Part shown: positions 1 through 7,543 of the stretch, in pieces
Layout of the letters: the number at the start of each line of letters is the position of its first letter
Numbering within the stretch: position 1 is the stretch's first letter
The notes under the pieces: generated by a model
Seen by the model: the letters and a program-made list of their open reading frames with translations, nothing else
Database searches by the model: none
Told to the model about the DNA's origin: nothing
Made by a program: the position numbers and the translations under genes
From: Hyphomicrobiales bacterium
GTDB taxonomy: Bacteria > Pseudomonadota > Alphaproteobacteria > Rhizobiales > Rhizobiaceae
DNA: 64,000 nucleotides
Assembly (NCBI GenBank): GCA_900469615.1
Contig: UBYA01000001.1
Coordinates: 372,001 to 436,000 of the forward strand
Reading direction: 5' to 3'

Positions 1-806
1 TTTGTCCCGACGGTGTGCTTTGAGAGAGTGAGCAGGCAATGTGTTGGCTGCAGAGCCTTGGCGAGCTCACGATTGCTGGTGCGCTGCACGCAAGTCACAT
101 GCAGATCGACTTCAAGGTCATACATCTCGGTGGCGGAAATTGCCGGATAACGGCTCGCTCCGTCGGCCAGACGAGCGCTCATGGCGGCAACCTCGTCGTC
201 CGGGAGCCTTTCCAGCGCGGCAGCGAGAGCGACGGGTTCGAGATGCTCGCGCAGTTCGTAGAGTTCGAGGATGCGTCGCTCGTCCAGCGGGACGACCGAC
301 CACCGCGAGGCCTCGTCCTTCTCGATCATCCCAAGTGTTTCCAATCTGGAAAGGACATCTCGGGCAACAGTGCGGCCGACGCCGTAGTGCCGTGCGAGTT
401 CATGCTCGTTGATCCGCGTTCGGCCGAAGAAGGAACGGTGGACCACTTTTTGCTCGACGTCGTCGTAAAGCGTCTGCCAGGCGAAATTGATGCGGGGCTC
501 GTGAAGGATCGAGAGACGGGCCAGTGATTGCGCAAGCGGGGCACGGATCGGCTCCACACCGGATGGCCCAACGATATAGCCATGGGCTCCGGCGCGATGC
601 ATGAGACCATCCGCCATCAATTCCTGCAAGGCGCTTCGCACCGGTACGCGGCTGGAGCCCACAAGCTGCGCCAGCGGGACCTCCGTCAAAACGGTGCCGG
701 GCTCGATATCCCCGTTTACGATCGCGTCCCTGAGGCTTCGGCTTAGCTTTTCAGCCAACGTCTGTTTGCGCTGCAATTCGGAGCCCATGCCCTTTCGATC
801 GTCCAT
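1..806 (-). CDS. GntR/FCD-family transcriptional regulator with two winged-helix domains (3' end outside window)
   Basis: The reading frame is open on the minus strand from the ATG at 806 to the window edge (268 residues visible), so the C-terminus is missing. Residues about 14-80 form a GntR winged helix (SSRVPVRSALQELMADG). Residues about 106-168 read as a second one (GRTRINEHELARHYGVGRT, then LSRLETLGMIEKD). The start of an FCD ligand-binding domain follows (ELYELREHLEPVALAAALE). FCD regulators usually carry one DNA-binding domain, so the duplication is unusual. It lies beside a sugar/polyol catabolic cluster and probably regulates it in response to a carboxylate or sugar acid; that role is inferred. 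A second possible start is the ATG at 788. Confidence 0.85.
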   Translation of the reverse strand, partial: MDDRKGMGSELQRKQTLAEKLSRSLRDAIVNGDIEPGTVLTEVPLAQLVGSSRVPVRSALQELMADGLMHRAGAHGYIVGPSGVEPIRAPLAQSLARLSILHEPRINFAWQTLYDDVEQKVVHRSFFGRTRINEHELARHYGVGRTVARDVLSRLETLGMIEKDEASRWSVVPLDERRILELYELREHLEPVALAAALERLPDDEVAAMSARLADGASRYPAISATEMYDLEVDLHVTCVQRTSNRELAKALQPTHCLLTLSKHTVGT

Positions 807-959
807 GAGCGCAATTGTAACGTCCTCGGCTCGGCGTGTCGACTATCGATGCCCGGCCCTGCGATACCGTCGCCCGCCCATCGAATGATGTGGCTGACGG
901 GGACTTGCCGGCTCTCATGCCACGGGCGGAAGTCCCTCGGGTATGTTGCGGAAGCGAGC

Positions 960-1193
960 CGGACGCAGGAACCTGCGGATCGATAACGCCTCGATCTCAT
1001 CCGCGATCGCAGTCAGGAGCGCCGCACGGCTTGCCCTTAGGCTGTAACCGATAGACGGAAGACGTCCTCCGTCGCCGCGCAAAACCGATCGGCGCGCTCG
1101 ACGGTGTCCATCGAGAAGCTCGACGCCGGCTCATTCTGGAAGGCCGCGCCTCCACGGATCCAGGTCCCTGCTATCAGGTGCTTTAAAGGTCAT
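960..1193 (-). pseudogene. Decayed N-terminal fragment of an alpha-ketoglutarate semialdehyde dehydrogenase
   Basis: Reading the minus strand from the ATG at 1193, one base too many follows ATG-ACC. After that shift the frame reads LKHLIAGTWIRGGAAFQNEP and continues to a TAA at 1037-1039. A second frame then gives ASRAALLTAIADEIEA. Both pieces match, by memory of the family, the first 80 or so residues of alpha-ketoglutarate semialdehyde dehydrogenases (KHLIAGEW..., ...AIADEIEA). At least two frameshifts/stops and loss of the rest make it non-functional. It suggests the neighbouring dehydrogenases once belonged to an oxidative, Weimberg-like sugar-acid pathway. The 408-base gap between the flanking genes contains nothing else I recognise. 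Confidence 0.55.
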
Positions 1194-1214
1194 GCGTTTC
1201 TCATTGCGTCGTTG

Positions 1215-1988
1215 TCAGCGCGACCCAGCGCCAATCGATCGATCGAGGTGGGTGTAGCCGCCGTCCGGGAATATCCATTGGCCCGTGGTGTGGTTCGAGC
1301 GATCCGACAGCAGGAACGCGCAGGCGTCACCGATCTCGCGGGCCTCCGTCATGCGCCGTCCAAGCGGGATGCGGCCGGTGATTTCCTTCAGTGCCGCTTC
1401 TGGGTCGGACATCGTGTCGAGCCAGCGGCGATAAAGCGGCGTCATCACTTCGGCGACAACGATCGCGTTCACACGGACCTTGTGCGGAAGGAACTCCACA
1501 GCCCATTCGCGCGTCATTCCCAACTGCGCTGCCTTGGCTGCAATGTAGGCGGAGGTGCCGCCTTGGCCGGTCAGTGCCGTCTTGGACGAGATGTTGACGA
1601 TCGCTCCCTGCGTTGCCCGGAGGTCATCTGCGAGCAGATGGACCATCATGTAGTAGTGGACAAGGTTCTGATCCAGGCTGGCCCGAAAAGCGGCCGGTCC
1701 CTTGTCAATTCCGACGCCGTCATTCGCCCCGGCGTTGTTTACCAGGCCATGGATCAAACCATGCCGCTCCCTGATCGCGCCGACCGCGGCGCGGCAGGCG
1801 TCGTCATTCGAAAGCTCGGCCTGTTGAAAGTCCGCTCCGGTCGCCGAAAGCCATTCTTGAGACGGCCGACGCCGTGCGAGAACAACGGGCTTTGCTCCTT
1901 CCTCTGCCAGGACTTCGCAGATTGCGGCTCCGATGCCGGAACCGCCGCCGGTCACGACGACGACTTTGCCCTGGAGATGTAAATCCAT
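1215..1988 (-). CDS. Short-chain dehydrogenase, L-fucose dehydrogenase-like
   Basis: A 257-aa SDR that probably oxidises a sugar with NAD(P). The cofactor motif TGGGSGIG is at residues 13-20, NNAG at 84-87, the catalytic serine near 134, and YIAAK (Tyr148, Lys152) completes the active site. The C-terminal part (PLGRRMTEAREIGD, TTGQWIFPDGGYTHLDR) and the loop NLVHYYMMVH closely resemble bacterial L-fucose dehydrogenases, which also act on L-galactose and D-arabinose. I start it at the ATG at 1988, seven bases after AGGAG, rather than the in-frame GTG just upstream. It is divergent from the next gene across a 260-base promoter region. The substrate assignment is by resemblance only. Confidence 0.85.
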   Translation of the reverse strand: MDLHLQGKVVVVTGGGSGIGAAICEVLAEEGAKPVVLARRRPSQEWLSATGADFQQAELSNDDACRAAVGAIRERHGLIHGLVNNAGANDGVGIDKGPAAFRASLDQNLVHYYMMVHLLADDLRATQGAIVNISSKTALTGQGGTSAYIAAKAAQLGMTREWAVEFLPHKVRVNAIVVAEVMTPLYRRWLDTMSDPEAALKEITGRIPLGRRMTEAREIGDACAFLLSDRSNHTTGQWIFPDGGYTHLDRSIGAGSR

Positions 1989-2141
1989 CACTTCGCTCCT
2001 GTAGCCTGTCCTGAAAATCGGCAGGCTAGTTTCACCTGCGGATCATTTGGTCAGCTCGTAAAACCGGATCGCGGCTCCGGCCATAATCTGCCGCCGAAAC
2101 CGATCCTGAAATTGATTATTGCGTGCATTATACAGAAGCGC

Positions 2142-2199
2142 TTGCGCAGTCAACATTTTAACGCTAAATCTAGCGCCGACCGCCGAGTTTAGCGCTCCA
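2142..2199 (+). promoter_or_regulatory. Promoter with overlapping LacI-type operators upstream of the catabolic operon
   Basis: A candidate -35 (TTGCGC, 2142-2147) is followed after 17 bases by a weak -10 (TAAATC, 2165-2170). The imperfect palindrome TTTAACGCTAAA (2158-2169; 10 of 12 symmetric positions, central CG) overlaps the -10. A second half-like copy, TTTAGCGCT, is at 2188-2196. The 13-mer at 2157-2169 recurs as its exact reverse complement at 6888-6900, also over a -10. A central CG dyad is typical of LacI-family operators. No LacI-family gene is in the window, so the regulator is unknown. Repression from here could affect both divergent genes. Confidence 0.5.
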
Positions 2200-2251
2200 T
2201 GTGGCGTCCTCGGAATCAGGTATCGATCACACGAAATAGGAGGATGTGCTC

Positions 2252-3037
2252 GTGGCGATGATGGACCTCGATTTAACAGGCAAGACTGCGCTGATCACCG
2301 CATCGGTAACCGGGATCGGCCTTGCCACCGCGCAGGGTCTGACGGCGCGCGGCGCGAAGGTTTGGATTAACGGAAGAAATGCGGACCGGCTGGCAAAGGC
2401 GGCGGACGAGGTGCGTGAACGCGTCCCCGGCGCCGAGGTGATGACGGTCCAGGCCGACGTCGCGACGGCGGAGGGGTGCCGGAAAGTCATCGATACCGTG
2501 AAGGACATCGACATCCTGATCAACATGGCCGGCGGCACGAGCAATCTCGTCCCCTTTACACAATTGACCGACGAGGACTGGCAATTCCAGTGGGACTTCA
2601 ACGTCATGAGCGGCGTGCGTCTGACGCGCCACTATGCTCCGCTGCTGAAAAAGAAGGACTTCGGCAGGATCATTTTCATGACCAGCGAGTCGGGTCTCGT
2701 CAGCACGCCTGTCCTGGTCGATTACGGAGTTTGCAAGGCCGCGGTCATTCGTCTGTCCCGAAGCATCGCCGAAGAGTTTCACCGGACCAACGTTACCGTC
2801 AATTGCGTTGCTCCCGGCGGCACGATCAGCGAATGGGTTTACCGCGAGGCCAAGGGCATGTCTCTTGAGGAATTCGAGAAGCGCCACTTCGAAGTCAACG
2901 AGCCGACATCGCTGCTGGGCCGTTTTGCCGAAGCGGACGAAGTCGCCAACATGATCGTCTATCTTTGCTGCCCCGCGTCGAACGCGACCCGCGGCGCGCT
3001 GCTGCGTGTCGAAGGCGGTGCGGTGCGCACGGACTGA
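2252..3037 (+). CDS. SDR-family oxidoreductase
   Basis: A 261-aa short-chain dehydrogenase/reductase with a Rossmann fold. The nucleotide loop reads TASVTGIG (residues 16-23), with alanine at the first of the usual glycines. A NMAGG turn and the catalytic YGVCK (Tyr/Lys) follow. AGGAGG at 2238-2243 puts the GTG at 2252 at ideal spacing (8 bases); ATG 2258 or 2261 are alternatives. The substrate is unknown. As first gene of the plus-strand operon with an epimerase, an aldolase and another SDR, it probably interconverts a sugar or sugar-derived ketone and alcohol. Confidence 0.85.
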   Translation: MAMMDLDLTGKTALITASVTGIGLATAQGLTARGAKVWINGRNADRLAKAADEVRERVPGAEVMTVQADVATAEGCRKVIDTVKDIDILINMAGGTSNLVPFTQLTDEDWQFQWDFNVMSGVRLTRHYAPLLKKKDFGRIIFMTSESGLVSTPVLVDYGVCKAAVIRLSRSIAEEFHRTNVTVNCVAPGGTISEWVYREAKGMSLEEFEKRHFEVNEPTSLLGRFAEADEVANMIVYLCCPASNATRGALLRVEGGAVRTD

Positions 3038-3156
3038 TACCCGCGTCAGCTGCCGAAGGGGGGGGCTGGCGCCGCGCGTATCAACGACGCACGGCCGAGC
3101 CACCTAGTCGCGAACGAGCCGGCGCAGACGCTGGCAGAACAATGGAACCGTGTACG

Positions 3157-4038
3157 ATGAAACTTGCAATCCACTCCTTCGTATGGACCGATGGCCAAGA
3201 TCAGGAAAGCCTTGAAGTGGTGATGGAAAAGGCTGTTGCGACCGGCTACAGCCTGATCGAATTCCCAGGCGTCGACCGCAGCAAGATCAACGTAGATCGC
3301 ATCGCGAAACGCGCCGACGAACTCGGCCTCGGTGTTCTCGCTTCGGCGGGTCTTGCGCCCGAATACGACCTGACAAGCGAAGACCCCGACGTGGTCCGCC
3401 GGGGCGAGGCGTTCCTTTACGAGGCGGTCAGCGTCGCCCGCGATCTCGGCAGTCCGCAGATGAGCGGACCGATGTTTTCCGCCCACCAGAAATTCAAGAC
3501 GATGCCAACCCGCCGTGGATGGGACACCAGCGGCGGCGTCCTCCAGAAGGTTGCGGCGAAGGCGAAGGCGGCCGATGTCGCCCTCTGCCTCGAACTCGTG
3601 AACAGATACGAGACGAACCTGATCAACACGGTCCAGCAGGGGCTGGCCTACATCCGCGATACGGGTTCGGACAACATCTACCTGCACCTCGATACCTTCC
3701 ACATGAACATGGAGGAGGAAGACCCCGCCCGGGCGATCCGTCTTGCCGGCGATCGCATCGGCTATTTCCACGTCGGTGAGAGCAATCGCGGCAATCTCGG
3801 CTCCGGCACGATCCGGTATGCTCCGATCTTCGATGCGCTACTGGATATCGGCTACTCCAAAATCATCGGCATCGAGGCTTTCGCGAACGCCGGCTGCGGA
3901 GATTGGCTCAAGGCAATCTGCGCCGTCTGGCGGGAGAACTGGCGCGATGGCGACAATTTCGCGCGCACCTCCAGGATCTTCGTGGAGATGAAGATCAACG
4001 AGGCTGAGAGCCGGCGCAAGGCCTATCAGGCAGCCTGA
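3157..4038 (+). CDS. Sugar 3-epimerase-like TIM-barrel protein (D-tagatose 3-epimerase family)
   Basis: A 293-aa AP-endonuclease-2-like (beta/alpha)8 barrel. The four metal ligands expected of ketose 3-epimerases are visible: Glu146 (CLELVNRYE), Asp179 (HLDTFHMNMEE), His205 (FHVGESNRG) and Glu240 (IGIEAF). The second-shell His182, Glu208 and Arg211 are also present. This pattern is typical of D-tagatose/D-psicose/L-ribulose 3-epimerases, which use Mn2+ and a cis-enediolate mechanism on free ketoses. Start ATG 3157; ATG 3142 is possible in frame. It lies 119 bases after the SDR and before the DeoC-like aldolase. A free-ketose substrate fits the lack of a kinase in the cluster. Confidence 0.85.
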   Translation: MKLAIHSFVWTDGQDQESLEVVMEKAVATGYSLIEFPGVDRSKINVDRIAKRADELGLGVLASAGLAPEYDLTSEDPDVVRRGEAFLYEAVSVARDLGSPQMSGPMFSAHQKFKTMPTRRGWDTSGGVLQKVAAKAKAADVALCLELVNRYETNLINTVQQGLAYIRDTGSDNIYLHLDTFHMNMEEEDPARAIRLAGDRIGYFHVGESNRGNLGSGTIRYAPIFDALLDIGYSKIIGIEAFANAGCGDWLKAICAVWRENWRDGDNFARTSRIFVEMKINEAESRRKAYQAA

Positions 4039-4175
4039 CGCTCAGTCGGCGCCGACCGGTGCGCCATTTCGTAGATCAACAGGTTCGCCCCTTGATTCGG
4101 ACCGGGGAAGCGCATCAGCGGTCGCCTGGCACAAGCAGCCATACGCGTAAGGTCATGGCAAATCGGAGGAAAACT

Positions 4176-4877
4176 ATGCTTACAGTCGATACCCTCGCTT
4201 CCATGATCGATCACTCGATCATCGACCCGAACCATACAGAGGCGGATATGATCGCGGGCATCGAAACCGCGATCGAATATCGTGCCGGCAGGTTCACGAC
4301 CCAGCCCTTTCGCGTGAAGGCCGCGAAGAAAAGGCTCGAAGGCAAGGGCATTGCCCTCCAGACCTATGTCGGCTTCCCGCATGGCAACGATCACACGGCG
4401 ACGAAGATCCTGCAGGCGCAACAGGCGCTGGACGAAGGCGTCGATGAGCTCGACATGGTCATCAATATTTCCGCGTTTCTGTCGGGTGACGTCCGGTACG
4501 TCGAGGACGACGTTCGGGCAATCGTCAATCTGGCCAAGCCCTATCGCGTGACGGTCAAGGGAATCGTCGAATGCTTCTACCTGACGCGCGAACAGCGGCT
4601 TGCCGCAGCACGAATCGTCGAAGCCGCCGGGGCAGATTTCGTGAAGACGTCGACCGGCCAGCGCGCCGACATGCAGGCGTCGATCGCGGAAGATGTCCGC
4701 GAGATGCGGTCGGTTCTCAAGCCTGAAACGATCATCAAAGCTTCAGGCGGATGCTTCAACCTCGATGCCATCCTTCTCTATTACCGGAACGGCGCGCGTC
4801 GCTTCGGGGCGTCCGAGACGGCCAACATCCTGAACGATTTCCGCGCTCGCACGGTCGCCGGCCTCATCATCGACTGA
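4176..4877 (+). CDS. DeoC-family aldolase with altered phosphate-binding residues
   Basis: A 233-aa class I aldolase of the deoxyribose-phosphate aldolase family. The catalytic set is present: Asp93 (ELDMVIN), Schiff-base Lys157 (FVKTSTG) and Lys188 (IIKASGG). The phosphate site known from E. coli DeoC differs: Lys172 is Gln162 (STGQ), the Val-Arg of GGVRT is Cys-Phe (GGCFN, 191-195), and the second serine of FGASS is Glu214 (FGASE). This, with no kinase nearby, suggests an unphosphorylated or differently charged substrate (inference). The SD GGAGGA at 4165-4170 fixes the ATG at 4176. It may cleave a keto/deoxy sugar made by the neighbouring SDRs and epimerases. Confidence 0.85.
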   Translation: MLTVDTLASMIDHSIIDPNHTEADMIAGIETAIEYRAGRFTTQPFRVKAAKKRLEGKGIALQTYVGFPHGNDHTATKILQAQQALDEGVDELDMVINISAFLSGDVRYVEDDVRAIVNLAKPYRVTVKGIVECFYLTREQRLAAARIVEAAGADFVKTSTGQRADMQASIAEDVREMRSVLKPETIIKASGGCFNLDAILLYYRNGARRFGASETANILNDFRARTVAGLIID

Positions 4878-4898
4878 TTACAGGAACTGGAGAATCTG

Positions 4899-5744
4899 AT
4901 GTTTCGCTACAGCTGGTCGCAGGCTCTTTTCATTGACGAGACGCTGGAGGAGAGCCTCGAGCGTTTGAGCCGCTATGGATATGATGGGGTGGAGCTCCCG
5001 GTAATGTCGATGCTGCCGTCCGAGATAAAGAGCCGCCTGAACGCTCACGGGCTGAAGTGTACGTCCGTGAACGGCCGGTTCGTCGGCAGGGACCGGGACC
5101 TCTCCAGTTCGGATGACGATATCAGGTCGGCCGCCGTCTCGTATGTCAGATCATGCCTGCAGTTTGCCTCGCATATCGGAGCGCCTGTCGCGATCATCGT
5201 GCCGACGCGCATCGGTAAACTGAGCCCGGAGACTTCTCTGGCGCAGGAGTGGGACAATGTCGTCAGGAGTCTGGAGGAGATCGGCCGTATCGGCCAGGGG
5301 CTGGGCGTTACGGCGGTCATCGAATGCGTCAACCGGGCCGAGACATACCTTGCGAACCGTCTGGAGACCGCTCACCGCCTCGTCAAGGACTCAGGTTCTC
5401 CACACGTCGGGCTGATGGCCGATAGCTTCCATATGAACATCGAGGAAAACGATATTCATGGGGCGCTCCGCTCCGTTGCGGGGCATCTCAAGCATGTCCA
5501 TCTGGCCGATAACAACCGTACTGCTCCGGGTATGGGCCACCTGGACCTCGGACGTTTCCTCGAAACGCTCTTCGGCATTGGCTATCGCGGCGCTATCGCC
5601 ATGGAATGTGATGTGCAGGCGCTTGACCGCTACGGGCGTAACGCGTTCACCTCCGATCCCGAGGTCTTCGATCGATATGCCGAAACAGCGATCTCCAACC
5701 TGAAGCGCATGGAAGCAGGCCTTCAGACCAAAGTCGCCGTGTGA
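4899..5744 (+). CDS. Sugar phosphate isomerase/epimerase family TIM-barrel protein
   Basis: A 281-aa xylose-isomerase-like barrel, paralogous to the protein encoded at 3157 but diverged. Likely metal ligands are Glu142 (AVIECVNRAET), Asp175 (LMADSFHMN), His201 (HVHLADNNR) and Glu236 (AMECD). The shape fits hydroxypyruvate-isomerase or ketose-epimerase relatives; the exact substrate cannot be told. It begins 21 bases after the DeoC-like gene with GGAG before the ATG, so the two are surely co-transcribed. Having two epimerase-type barrels in one operon suggests a substrate with several stereocentres to be rearranged before aldol cleavage. Confidence 0.8.
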   Translation: MFRYSWSQALFIDETLEESLERLSRYGYDGVELPVMSMLPSEIKSRLNAHGLKCTSVNGRFVGRDRDLSSSDDDIRSAAVSYVRSCLQFASHIGAPVAIIVPTRIGKLSPETSLAQEWDNVVRSLEEIGRIGQGLGVTAVIECVNRAETYLANRLETAHRLVKDSGSPHVGLMADSFHMNIEENDIHGALRSVAGHLKHVHLADNNRTAPGMGHLDLGRFLETLFGIGYRGAIAMECDVQALDRYGRNAFTSDPEVFDRYAETAISNLKRMEAGLQTKVAV

Positions 5745-5758
5745 GGGAGGGAGAGACA

Positions 5759-6544
5759 ATGGCCACGAAAAATCGCACAGCAATCGTAACGGGAGCCGCA
5801 CAGGGGATCGGCCGCGGCATCGCGCTTCGTCTGGCGAAGGACGGTCTTTCGGTCACACTGGCCGACTTGCCATCCAGCCTGACGAAACTGAATGCCGTCC
5901 GCGCCGAGATGGAGGGCACTGGCGGCAGATGCCGCATCTCCACTGTAGACGTCACCAAAGCGGATGACGTCAATCGGATGGTTGCCGAGCATGTTGCCGA
6001 CTTTGGCGGCATCGATGTCATGGTCGCGAACGCGGGTATCGCCATCACCGCTCATTTCGTGGATACGACGGCCGACGACATCGATCGTTCCATGGCGGTA
6101 AATGTGCGCGGAGTTTTCAATTGCTACAAGGCAGCCGCGGAGCAGATGATCAGGCAAGGGCGCGGCGGCCGGCTGATCGCGGCGGGTTCCGTCAGCGCAC
6201 ACAAGGGCGGCGAGTGGCAATGCGCATACGTCGCTTCGAAGTTCGCGGTACGCGGTTTCAATCAGACGGTCGCGCTGGAACTCGCGAAACATGGGATCAC
6301 CGCCAATATCTACAGCCCCGGAGCGACGCAGACACCGATGTACGATTCAATCGACGAGGTCGTGACACACACGGAAGGCACGCCTCGGGGCAGCGAACTT
6401 GCAAAGGTCGGCGCGAAGGTTCCGCTTGGTCGGCTCGCGCAACCTGAAGATATCGCCAAGGTCGTGTCATTCCTGGCTTCGGAGGATTCGGGTTACGTGA
6501 CGGGCCAGTCGATTGTCGCCGACGGCGGCGTCTACTTCGTCTGA
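5759..6544 (+). CDS. SDR-family oxidoreductase, diacetyl/acetoin reductase-like
   Basis: A 261-aa classical SDR with TGAAQGIG at residues 11-18, NAG in VANAGIAI, the catalytic YVASK and the C-terminal TGQSIVADGGVYF. Overall wording, including the block KFAVRGFNQTVALELAKHGI, resembles (S)-acetoin-forming diacetyl reductases and polyol dehydrogenases of that branch. It starts at the ATG at 5759 behind GGGAGGGAGAG, 14 bases after the previous gene. It is the last gene of the first plus-strand operon. Its likely role is NAD(H)-dependent interconversion of a hydroxyketone or polyol. Confidence 0.85.
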   Translation: MATKNRTAIVTGAAQGIGRGIALRLAKDGLSVTLADLPSSLTKLNAVRAEMEGTGGRCRISTVDVTKADDVNRMVAEHVADFGGIDVMVANAGIAITAHFVDTTADDIDRSMAVNVRGVFNCYKAAAEQMIRQGRGGRLIAAGSVSAHKGGEWQCAYVASKFAVRGFNQTVALELAKHGITANIYSPGATQTPMYDSIDEVVTHTEGTPRGSELAKVGAKVPLGRLAQPEDIAKVVSFLASEDSGYVTGQSIVADGGVYFV

Positions 6545-7543
6545 TCCGGTGGGATCGTCAGGACAATCGTCAGCCGCAGCTAACCAAGCTCTTTCGCTGT
6601 TTCGTTGCTGGTGTAACGCTGAAGCATCGTATCGCTGCATCGCCGACATAGGTAGCAAGTGCTGGAAGACGGAGCCGGCTGCCGAAATCGCGGATCTGGA
6701 AAAGGCGGTTTGGCATGCATCGCCAAAGCGCGAGTTGCTGATGTTCCGCCATGGTGTCTGTCCGCACTTCGCGCCCATTGGCTTGAACGATATTGAACCT
6801 GTCGCGTCCGCAACCGATCCTCTGATTTTTGAGTTTCTGAAAACGACGATGATCACCCAACCAAGATTGACAGCCATATCTTTTTTGTTTAGCGTTAAAA
6901 ACGGCAAATACAGGCAGTTTTCGGGTCGTATTGGGTCTGGATCGTGTGAAAGCGAGCAGTGCCGATATCACTCCGGAACGAGAGAAAGTGCGCCTTGTAA
7001 TTGGTCGGTCTTGCAGGGACGGCGTCGTTCTTGCGGTTCGCTCAAGTTCGCTTGCCAAGTCGAAATCCGCGACATCGGGAGGTTGTTGGATGGAAAATAC
7101 CAAAACGAAAAAGCAGAACGAGGTGGGAGCTACAGTATGCAGCACCCGAGGTTTGACCATTACCGTCGGCGGCTGGTTTGCTCGCCTGGTTGATTACGGT
7201 CGTGTCCCTGGAGGGCTGGCAGGATTGTCGGGGCTGACCTTCCATTCGAAGATGCCGCGACCCGGACACCAGAGCCACATCGACATCTGACATGGAGCGG
7301 ATGCCGGGGAGGGGCCGGCATCGAAGCAGGCGAGTTCCTGCAGAAGTGTTTCACATAATGTGCTTCAGGCCAACGGCGAGGTGACAATCGCCGAACGTGA
7401 AGCCGCGTCGAACTCTGCCGCGCTGCGGTTCAGAGAATGATCTCTTGCGCCTTTTTTACGGCCGAGAGCGCCCACGATCCCTGAAACCCCGGGATCTGTT
7501 GCCTTGTAACCGGCCGTCGAGCGCGGCCATCTGGGAGGATGCA
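6545..7543. other. 1-kb intergenic region without a recognisable gene
   Basis: Open frames on both strands here show no family motif, no convincing ribosome site and no consistent coding character, so I call none of them. The region contains a promoter and LacI-type operator at 6867-6900. Transcripts from that promoter would have a leader of more than 600 bases before the binding-protein gene at 7544. It could be the remains of a deleted regulator gene, but I could not match the translations to any family. Confidence 0.5.
6867..6900 (+). promoter_or_regulatory. Promoter with LacI-type operator, second copy of the site at 2157
   Basis: TTGACA (6867-6872) is a perfect sigma70 -35. Seventeen bases later TAGCGT (6890-6895) is a weak -10. 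The dyad TTTAGCGTTAAA (6888-6899) overlaps the -10. With the next A it is the exact reverse complement of 2157-2169. The same geometry, operator on the -10 and 17-base spacing, is seen at both sites, so a shared repressor is likely. The downstream unit is the CUT1 transporter operon beginning at 7544. Confidence 0.5.

Noticed and set aside
6513..7193. Overlapping open frames on both strands in the 1-kb gap
   Set aside because: No recognised motif, no ribosome site, and the start of the plus-strand frame lies inside the SDR gene.
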